DNA of 7,243 bases, taken from positions 1 through 7,243 of the forward strand of contig CBDVAK010000176.1 in assembly GCA_965371945.1 (NCBI GenBank). Direction: 5' to 3'. The position numbers were made by a program, and so were the translations under genes. Source of the DNA: CBDVAK01 sp965371945 (GTDB lineage Bacteria > Pseudomonadota > Gammaproteobacteria > Competibacterales > JAHEDQ01). Positions 6,018 to 7,243 of this stretch are shown here, in pieces (within the stretch, counting starts at the first letter, position 1; the number at the start of each line of letters is the position of its first letter). The notes beneath the pieces are model-generated. The model had not been told where the DNA came from, did not search any database, and saw nothing but the letters and a program-made list of their open reading frames with translations.

Positions 6018-7220
6018 CTACCCGGCCGTCGACCGCCAGTACTCCGAGGCCGCGGCCGCACCACTACCGGGTGTGATTTCGATGCCGTTATCCAGCAGCG
6101 CCATTTCCGTACCGCAGATTCCGCCCAGCAGCATCAACTCGTTGAGGCTGCCCAGATGTCCGATTCGAAATACCTTGCCGGCCAGCTGACCGAGCCCGGT
6201 GCCGAGCGAAAGGTTGTACTTCTGATAGGCAGTGCTGATGACCCGTGCCGCATCGGCGCCTTCCGGCAACAGGATGGCGGTCACGGTATCGGAGTTCAGC
6301 TCTTTGCTGCGCGCCACGGTGCGCAGACCCCAACCTTCCTTGACCGCGCGCCGGACCCCTTCAGCGAGTCGGTGGTGGCGGGCGAAAACAGCCTCCAATC
6401 CTTCTTCCAGCAGTCGGTCCACCGATACCCGCAAACCGCGCAGCAATGGTACCGACGGTGTATATGGGAAGTAGCCCTTCTGATTGGCGGTAAGCATGCG
6501 CTGGAAATCAAAGTAATATCTCGGCAGCGTTGCCCTCGAACCCGCATCCAGTGCCTTTTGGCTGACCCCCACGATGCCCATGCCCGCCGGCAGCATGAAG
6601 CCCTTCTGGGACCCGGCTACGGCGAGATCGATACCCCATTCGTCCATGCGAAAATCGATGCTGGCGATCGAACTGACACCGTCGGCGTAGAGCAGCGCCG
6701 GGTGCTGCGTATGGTCCAATATGCGGCGTACCGCGCCGACATCACTGGTGACTCCGGTGGCGGTTTCGTTGTGGGTGACCAGCACTGCCCTGATGGTGTG
6801 CCCGCTATCGCCAGACAGGATTTGTTCGAATTGCCCGAGCGGCACGCCTTCACCCCACTCGGTTTCGACCCGGGTGACATCCAGCCCGAGCGCCACACAC
6901 ATGTCGATCCACATCTGGCTGAACTGGCCGTAACTGGCCGCGAGCACCCGGTCGCCGGGTGACAGCGTGTTCTGCAGGGCGGCCTCCCAGCCTGCCGTCC
7001 CGGACCCTGGCAGCAACAGCACATGACCGCTTTCGGTCTTGAATATCTTCTTGAGATCCTCGAACAATGGCAGCGTGAGCAAGGGGTGATCCGGTGAGCG
7101 GTGGTCCTCCATCGGCCCGTCTATGGCGCTGAGAATCTCGTGCGGAACGTTGGTGGGGCCAGGGATGTACAGGTGCTGGTAGGTTTTCACGATATCGACT
7201 GCCGAATGGAAGGACTTCAA
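6018..7220 (-). CDS. Serine/alanine-glyoxylate aminotransferase, PLP class V
   Basis: This cytoplasmic PLP enzyme moves the amino group of serine (or alanine) to glyoxylate, giving glycine and hydroxypyruvate (or pyruvate), as in the serine cycle or photorespiratory-type glyoxylate disposal. Numbered from TTG 7220 (400 residues), key features are PGPTNVP (20-26), the PLP-phosphate segment GSGTAGWEA (72-80), THNETATGV (149-157), Asp180 in YADGVSSI, the Schiff-base Lys206 in GSQKGFMLPAGM, YFPYTP (250-255), RHHRLAEGVRRA (281-292) and the C-terminal FRIGHLG with Arg352. The pattern is closest to serine-glyoxylate aminotransferase (SgaA type), but preference between serine and alanine cannot be read from the sequence. 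The start is uncertain: TTG 7220 has only a weak GGA upstream; GTG 7190 gives the usual nine residues before PGPTN but lacks a clear ribosome binding site; and the frame stays open to the window edge. No serine-cycle neighbours are visible. Confidence 0.88.
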   Translation of the reverse strand: MKSFHSAVDIVKTYQHLYIPGPTNVPHEILSAIDGPMEDHRSPDHPLLTLPLFEDLKKIFKTESGHVLLLPGSGTAGWEAALQNTLSPGDRVLAASYGQFSQMWIDMCVALGLDVTRVETEWGEGVPLGQFEQILSGDSGHTIRAVLVTHNETATGVTSDVGAVRRILDHTQHPALLYADGVSSIASIDFRMDEWGIDLAVAGSQKGFMLPAGMGIVGVSQKALDAGSRATLPRYYFDFQRMLTANQKGYFPYTPSVPLLRGLRVSVDRLLEEGLEAVFARHHRLAEGVRRAVKEGWGLRTVARSKELNSDTVTAILLPEGADAARVISTAYQKYNLSLGTGLGQLAGKVFRIGHLGSLNELMLLGGICGTEMALLDNGIEITPGSGAAAASEYWRSTAG

Positions 7221-7243
7221 GTATGATCCGGTACCCCAGGGTG

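Noticed and set aside
6156..6962. 268-codon plus-strand ORF inside the aminotransferase gene
   Set aside because: It lies antisense to a gene with clear PLP-enzyme motifs, and its product has no domain signature.

Overview
This 7.2 kb, GC-rich window reads as a chromosomal segment of a Gram-negative proteobacterium, most likely a gammaproteobacterium. The basis is one lipoprotein-type signal, several Sec-type signal peptides, a periplasmic lysozyme-inhibitor (MliC) domain, a Bcr/CflA-family transporter and the DUF3300-DUF2950 gene pair. The genus cannot be fixed from the sequence. No tRNA, rRNA, CRISPR array, insertion sequence or phage gene was seen.

Layout, left to right. (1) Two plus-strand genes about 23 bp apart encode exported proteins of unknown function: a DUF3300 protein with an unusual long polybasic tail (16-1500) and a DUF2950 protein (1524-2465). 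They look like a two-gene operon. (2) A convergent 107 bp gap is followed by a minus-strand patatin-like phospholipase with a lipoprotein-like signal (2573-3826). (3) A divergent spacer of about 120 bp separates it from a plus-strand Bcr/CflA-type MFS drug-efflux transporter, best started at GTG 3948 (3948-5159). (4) A 177 bp spacer holds a weak hairpin and a possible 33-codon ORF whose stop overlaps the next start. (5) The next gene (5337-5996) encodes a two-domain secreted protein that joins a YbaY-like domain to an MliC lysozyme-inhibitor domain. (6) Converging on it is a minus-strand serine/alanine-glyoxylate aminotransferase of the PLP class-V fold (6018-about 7220), whose true start lies close to the right edge or just beyond it.

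Four of the six main genes encode exported proteins and a fifth encodes an inner-membrane efflux pump, so the window has a cell-envelope flavour: lysozyme resistance, lipid hydrolysis, drug export and two envelope DUFs. The aminotransferase is a metabolic gene with no evident link to the rest. The genes are split among at least four transcription units, so a shared function is inference only. The most distinctive items are the YbaY-MliC fusion and the acidic/poly-Asp/polybasic layout of the DUF3300 protein next to DUF2950.
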